Assembly (NCBI GenBank): GCA_012729505.1
Contig: JAAYDA010000047.1
Location: forward strand, 1 to 44,518
Length of the DNA: 44,518 nucleotides
Direction: 5' to 3'
Source: Syntrophomonadaceae bacterium
GTDB lineage: Bacteria > Bacillota > Syntrophomonadia > Syntrophomonadales > DTU052
Part shown: one piece after another, positions 41,133 to 44,518 of the stretch
Layout: each line of letters begins with the position of its first letter
How positions within the stretch are numbered: position 1 is the stretch's first letter
Position numbers and translations under genes: made by a program
Notes under the pieces: generated by a model
Databases searched by the model: none
What the model was told of the DNA's origin: nothing
What the model saw: the letters and a program-made list of their open reading frames with translations, nothing else

Positions 41133-42134
41133 TCATATAGCTTGGCAGGTGAAATATGCATCTTTCCCGCATACCCTGCAGCGAGTCCCTGCCAGGTTCT
41201 CGATCTTAACCATATAACCCTCCCGGGCCACCAGAATGGCCTGGCAGTTGGAACAACAGGAATTATTGGCGAAACCCGCCATATTCCCCACATAGACGTT
41301 TTGCAAATGCCTGTTGGCTATCTGCCAGGCCATCTCCATAGTATTGCGAGGAGTCGGTGGAAGCTTCAGCTTGTAGGCCGGGTGATAGGCGGATAGATGC
41401 AATGGGATAGAAGCATTGATTCCGGCTATCCACCGGCACATTGCTTCAATCTCTTCCCTGCTGTCATTGAGGCCGGGAATCAGCAGGCAAGTCAATTCCA
41501 CATGGGTGTGACGGACGCAATACTCGATAGTTTCTTTTACCGGCGACAGTCGTCCCCGGCATTGGGAACGATAATATTGCTCCGCGAATGACTTGAGATC
41601 AATATTCATAGCATCAACACCGGAGATAATCGCCTGAAGCGGCTCCGGGTTAATGTAGCCGTTTGTCACCAACACATTCTCAAGTCCCACATTTTTCATC
41701 ATAGGCAAGACATCTGCCAGATATTCATACCACATAAGGGGTTCGGAATAGGTATACGCCACCCCTACAGAATCATGCTTCTTTGCCTCTTGGGCCAGAT
41801 TAAGGAGCTCCTCAGGAGCAACAAATCTGGTAGGCGGATTCTCCTGAGCAATCTGATAGTTCTGGCAGAAAGAGCAGGAAAGACTGCAGCCCACCGTGCC
41901 CACCGACAGAATACTGTGGCCCGGATAAAAGTGGTAAAGAGGCTTTTTCTCAATGGGATCCAACCCCATTGAAGATACCTCCCCGTAATTGGTGGCAAAC
42001 AGCTTCCCACCGCGATTAATTCGCACCCGGCACACTCCGCTTTTTCCCTCTTGGATGCGGCAATTATGGGGACAGAGCCCACACCGAACTGGTCCGTTTT
42101 CTAACTGCTTATATGTTTTTACCGATACTTCCAT
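41133..42134 (-). CDS. amrS: AmmeMemoRadiSam system radical SAM enzyme
   Basis: A 333-residue radical SAM protein related to pyruvate-formate-lyase activase. The iron-sulfur cluster motif CSLSCSFC (C83, C87, C90) is preceded by an N-terminal CGLCPHNC and CRVR set of cysteines, and the C-terminus has SCCSNC and CRVCG. The N-terminal and C-terminal cysteine groups could bind additional metal. This family occurs with AMMECR1 and Memo genes. Its substrate is unknown. The ATG at 42134 follows the stop of the upstream gene without a gap and uses AGGCGG inside it, so the two are tightly coupled. Confidence 0.9.
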   Translation of the reverse strand: MEVSVKTYKQLENGPVRCGLCPHNCRIQEGKSGVCRVRINRGGKLFATNYGEVSSMGLDPIEKKPLYHFYPGHSILSVGTVGCSLSCSFCQNYQIAQENPPTRFVAPEELLNLAQEAKKHDSVGVAYTYSEPLMWYEYLADVLPMMKNVGLENVLVTNGYINPEPLQAIISGVDAMNIDLKSFAEQYYRSQCRGRLSPVKETIEYCVRHTHVELTCLLIPGLNDSREEIEAMCRWIAGINASIPLHLSAYHPAYKLKLPPTPRNTMEMAWQIANRHLQNVYVGNMAGFANNSCCSNCQAILVAREGYMVKIENLAGTRCRVCGKDAYFTCQAI

Positions 42135-43532
42135 CTATTTAAACCGCCTGACCTCAAATCTTTGCAGCCTTATTTTTTCTCCCGGCCTTATGCCCGCTTT
42201 TTGCCGGGCTATTTCCACCTGCTGTTGAGGGGTATCGATACCTTCCAGATCGGGCAGCAAGACTCCCCGCCGACTGCCGCTGCTCACTATGACTCCATAT
42301 TTCAGGGGATCTAATTGAGTAATTTCGGCAATTGGCTCAGGAGGACTCAATACATCTACCGAATATACTAATTCATCTAATTCCGCCGGCTCCACCGGTA
42401 AAAAACGCGGATCCTCCGTTCCGGCATCAATGGCATTTTCCCTGATTTCCAGGGCCAGATGAGGACGAACCGGTTCCAGAGTACCGATACACCCCCGCAG
42501 CTGCCCATCTTTTTTCAGAGAGACAAAAGCGGCCGCAGCATTTTTCAGCTCTTCAGGAAGGGGCTCCGGAATCTTTGCCCTCTTACCAGTATTCACATAA
42601 GTCTCCAGACTCTTTCTGGCCCATTGCACCAGAGGGGACTCCTGTTGCCGCAACCTGGACTGCCGCTCTGTTTTACCCTCTATAAGCTGCTCAAAAATAC
42701 CGGCCTCGGTTTTTTCACCCGGCTCAATCCCGGCCGTAAGATAGCCTACTCCAAATGGACCTTCATAGGAAAGGACTTCAGGCATAATCTTCCGCCCATC
42801 CAAGGCCCCCATCATAATGACCAGGGACCGAAAGCCGCATTCTCCTGCATTTTCCCGCAGTTCATCAGGAAGCTCCAATAATCTTATTATCTCTCCACCG
42901 GCAATACAGTCCTTAACCTCCCGGTCAAAACGTGGTCCATCCGGATGATATGAATATGGTCCCTCCTCCTTTAAGCGGTGAGACATATCACTGGAGGCTA
43001 TTACTGCCACCCGCCGCCCCAATTCCTCCGCCACTTGGGCAATTGCCATTCCAAAGGAATACAGCAGTTCAACGGAGAGAAAGCCAAAGCTTATGGCCAG
43101 GATCGGGATTTCCATTAAGCCCGCAGCCTCTAAATAATGAAGAGGAACTAATACGCCATGATCTAAAGAGGGATCTAACCCCTGCTCGTCCCTGCCACGG
43201 TCAACGGGAACCACAATAACATTGCGGTCCTCAGCTTTTCCTCGCAGCCTTTCCAGATATTCCAGATCATTAGGATGGCTGTATTTCAGCTGCCGATGTC
43301 CAAATCTGCCGAAATCACCCTCCAGCCTGGAGTCAGCCAGGGCGGAAACAGCATCACTATATACATTTCCGTGGGGAGTAATGAATACCAGCAGATCGGG
43401 TGAATAGTCGGCCACCCGGGAAGCCAGCCGGGTCATGCCCTCCACCGTAGCTCTTACCTCTTTGATCTGAGCTCCTCCAATGGCGGGGATTATCATGGGG
43501 GGGTGGGGGAAAACCGCTCCGTACACAATCAT
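42135..43532 (-). CDS. Memo-like (AmmeMemoRadiSam B) domain fused to AMMECR1 (AmmeMemoRadiSam A)
   Basis: A 465-residue fusion. Residues 1-270 are a class III extradiol-dioxygenase / Memo-like domain ([33 protein letters not shown] with metal-type histidines). Residues 285-465 are an AMMECR1 domain with its hallmark LRGCIG at 345-350, VSLKKDGQ before it and DEFVY-like [11 protein letters not shown]. In many prokaryotes these two are separate genes next to a radical SAM enzyme; here they are one protein followed without a gap by that enzyme. Function of the system is unknown. The conserved Cys in LRGCIG suggests a modified or catalytic residue. The ATG at 43532 overlaps the cwlD stop by 4 bases. 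Confidence 0.87.
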   Translation of the reverse strand: MIVYGAVFPHPPMIIPAIGGAQIKEVRATVEGMTRLASRVADYSPDLLVFITPHGNVYSDAVSALADSRLEGDFGRFGHRQLKYSHPNDLEYLERLRGKAEDRNVIVVPVDRGRDEQGLDPSLDHGVLVPLHYLEAAGLMEIPILAISFGFLSVELLYSFGMAIAQVAEELGRRVAVIASSDMSHRLKEEGPYSYHPDGPRFDREVKDCIAGGEIIRLLELPDELRENAGECGFRSLVIMMGALDGRKIMPEVLSYEGPFGVGYLTAGIEPGEKTEAGIFEQLIEGKTERQSRLRQQESPLVQWARKSLETYVNTGKRAKIPEPLPEELKNAAAAFVSLKKDGQLRGCIGTLEPVRPHLALEIRENAIDAGTEDPRFLPVEPAELDELVYSVDVLSPPEPIAEITQLDPLKYGVIVSSGSRRGVLLPDLEGIDTPQQQVEIARQKAGIRPGEKIRLQRFEVRRFK

Positions 43533-44257
43533 TCAGCAGGTACCTCCTTTGCAGAATACTTCACGATTCCTGATAAAATTCCATGGGCGATCTTGGTCTG
43601 ATAAATATCATCCCCTAGAAGCATCTCTTCATCAGGATTGGAAATGAAACCTACTTCTATTATAAGGGTTGGCATAGTGGTTTTCTCCATAATAAAGAAA
43701 ACCCCCTCCTTAGCCTTGCGATTATTGTTCCCCAAAATACGCACCAGCTCAGCCTGGATGCATTTAGCCAGCCGCTCTCCCTCCGGGCTTTTTGAATAAT
43801 AGAAGGTCTGGGCCCCGTGCCAGCGTGGAGAGGGATCAGCATTAGTATGAATAGACAGGTACATATCTGCCTCAATCTCTTCTGCCATAGCCACCCTTCG
43901 CGCCAGGTCAATACGTTTTTTCTCCAGCAGACTATCCCCTTCGGTGCCGCTAAGATCGGTATCAGTTTCCCTGGTAAGCACTACCATGGCCCCGGCCTGA
44001 CTCAGGGTTCTGGCCAGTTTTTTGGATATGGCCAAGGTAATATCCTTTTCCTTGACCCCCGTCTTTCGGCCTATGGCGCCGGAATCTACTCCCCCGTGGC
44101 CGGGATCAACCACAATTTTCATTCCCGCAATTCCATACGATAAAACCGGTGTCTCCGATTCAATCCCGGTCATGATCCGTAATGCCCCTAAGGCCACCAT
44201 AGCCGCCAGAACCAGCCCCAACCGCAGTCTTTTCCCGGATATGGTCCAAAACCACAA
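43529..44257 (-). CDS. cwlD: N-acetylmuramoyl-L-alanine amidase CwlD
   Basis: A 242-residue amidase_3 protein with an N-terminal membrane anchor (about 11-28). Catalytic zinc residues are in [12 protein letters not shown] (H54), TLAIS, SIHTNAD and IIEVGFISN. CwlD makes the muramic-delta-lactam of the spore cortex. Length equals B. subtilis CwlD (about 237). The TTG at 44257 is six bases after GGGAGGGG; the frame is open 50 codons upstream, but with no homology. It overlaps the Memo-AMMECR1 gene by 4 bases, so the three form one operon. The upstream neighbour is outside the window. Confidence 0.92.
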   Translation of the reverse strand: MWFWTISGKRLRLGLVLAAMVALGALRIMTGIESETPVLSYGIAGMKIVVDPGHGGVDSGAIGRKTGVKEKDITLAISKKLARTLSQAGAMVVLTRETDTDLSGTEGDSLLEKKRIDLARRVAMAEEIEADMYLSIHTNADPSPRWHGAQTFYYSKSPEGERLAKCIQAELVRILGNNNRKAKEGVFFIMEKTTMPTLIIEVGFISNPDEEMLLGDDIYQTKIAHGILSGIVKYSAKEVPAE

Positions 44258-44440
44258 CGTCTTCCCCTCCCTTGTCCCACCTTTCTTTTTCCCCATTAGT
44301 GTATATGCACAGGGAGAACCGTTTATAAAAAGTACCGCAATTTTTATCCCTGGATAAGCAGAAATCAGATAAAGTAAGACTTGATTCAGGTGGAGTTTTG
44401 ATTCCATCTGAATCTTAGTCGCACGGATCCAGGGACTTAA

Positions 44441-44518
44441 CTGCCCTTGGGCACCCGCCGCCTATAGAGGCGGGGGTCTTAGGGCAGATTAGTCATCGGA
44501 TAAAACCGAGCCGACTCA
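44441..44518. other. Highly structured, unassigned sequence at the window edge
   Basis: Within 78 bases there are several nested inverted repeats: CTGCCCT (44441-44447) with AGGGCAG (44481-44487), inside it TGCCC-TT-GGGCA (44442-44453) and CCCGCC (44454-44459) with GGCGGG (44469-44474), and beyond it AGTC/GACT enclosing CGG/CCG (44491-44516). No T-run follows on either strand. It could be a structured RNA, or the end of an IS200/IS605-type element, whose ends carry similar GC-rich hairpins. Truncated, so not resolvable. Confidence 0.3.

Noticed and set aside
1-44518. CRISPR array or complete insertion sequence
   Set aside because: No spaced direct repeats of array type and no intact transposase or integrase gene seen on either strand.

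Overview
The window looks like a piece of chromosome from an endospore-forming clostridial Firmicute, most likely a syntrophic or anaerobic fatty-acid oxidiser of the Syntrophomonadaceae type. That placement is inference. It rests on a multifunctional 3-hydroxyacyl-CoA dehydrogenase/enoyl-CoA hydratase next to a thiolase, three separate crotonase-family genes, an acyl-CoA synthetase, a FabG-like reductase, sporulation genes (spoVAC, spoVAD, spoVAE, cwlD) and oxygen-defence proteins typical of anaerobes (flavodiiron protein, rubrerythrin). Shine-Dalgarno sequences are strong throughout. About a third of the genes begin with GTG or TTG.

Layout. 1-5.4 kb (minus strand): beta-oxidation block with a thiolase cut by the window edge, a fadN-type fusion enzyme, a crotonase and an SDR reductase. 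5.4-9.5 kb (minus): a DUF1097-like membrane protein, an HD-GYP protein and a 594-residue VWA protein. 9.9-13.2 kb (plus): a six-gene operon of two DUF1657 proteins, a YetF-like DUF421+DUF1657 protein, SpoVAC, SpoVAD and SpoVAE. This matches the gene content of the spoVA2mob-type spore heat-resistance operon. 13.2-16.7 kb: an MntR-like regulator, a long-chain acyl-CoA ligase and a divergent crotonase, with a 12-bp inverted repeat in the divergent gap. 17.0-20.6 kb (plus): a min operon in the unusual order minD-minE-minC, then a sirtuin with a large unassigned C-terminal region and a 78-residue orphan. 20.6-23.8 kb (minus): a rubrerythrin-like protein, then citrate synthase and flavodiiron protein in one operon, both units with good sigma-A-like promoters.

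24.0-28.6 kb is an accessory island. It holds a DUF4143-type AAA ATPase, a class-II glutamine amidotransferase, a truncated pRiA4b ORF-3-like fragment, two very short ORFs, and an AbiEi/AbiEii toxin-antitoxin pair with a promoter flanked by an inverted repeat. It lies at the 3' end of a tRNA-Thr(CGT) gene. 28.8-40.05 kb (minus) carries almost the complete arginine pathway: argC-argJ-argB-argD-argF, then a GNAT acetyltransferase and a cyclic-2,3-diphosphoglycerate-synthetase-like GTPase, then argG. After a divergent DUF1540 gene come a phosphoglycerate-mutase-family gene and argH. A TTGCAT-17-TATAAT promoter with an ARG-box-like palindrome lies in front of argC. 40.2-44.3 kb (minus): a third crotonase, then a tightly packed cwlD, Memo/AMMECR1 fusion and AmmeMemoRadiSam radical SAM operon. 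The last 100 bases are highly structured and unassigned.

Working together: the fad, crotonase, SDR and acyl-CoA ligase genes form a dispersed fatty-acid or crotonate degradation set. The spoVA-type operon and cwlD serve dipicolinate uptake and cortex maturation. FprA and the rubrerythrin remove oxygen and peroxide. The strongest leads for undescribed biology are the Memo-AMMECR1 fusion with its radical SAM partner, the cPGS-like GTPase and GNAT protein inside the arginine operon, the sirtuin extension, and the DUF1657-rich spoVA operon.
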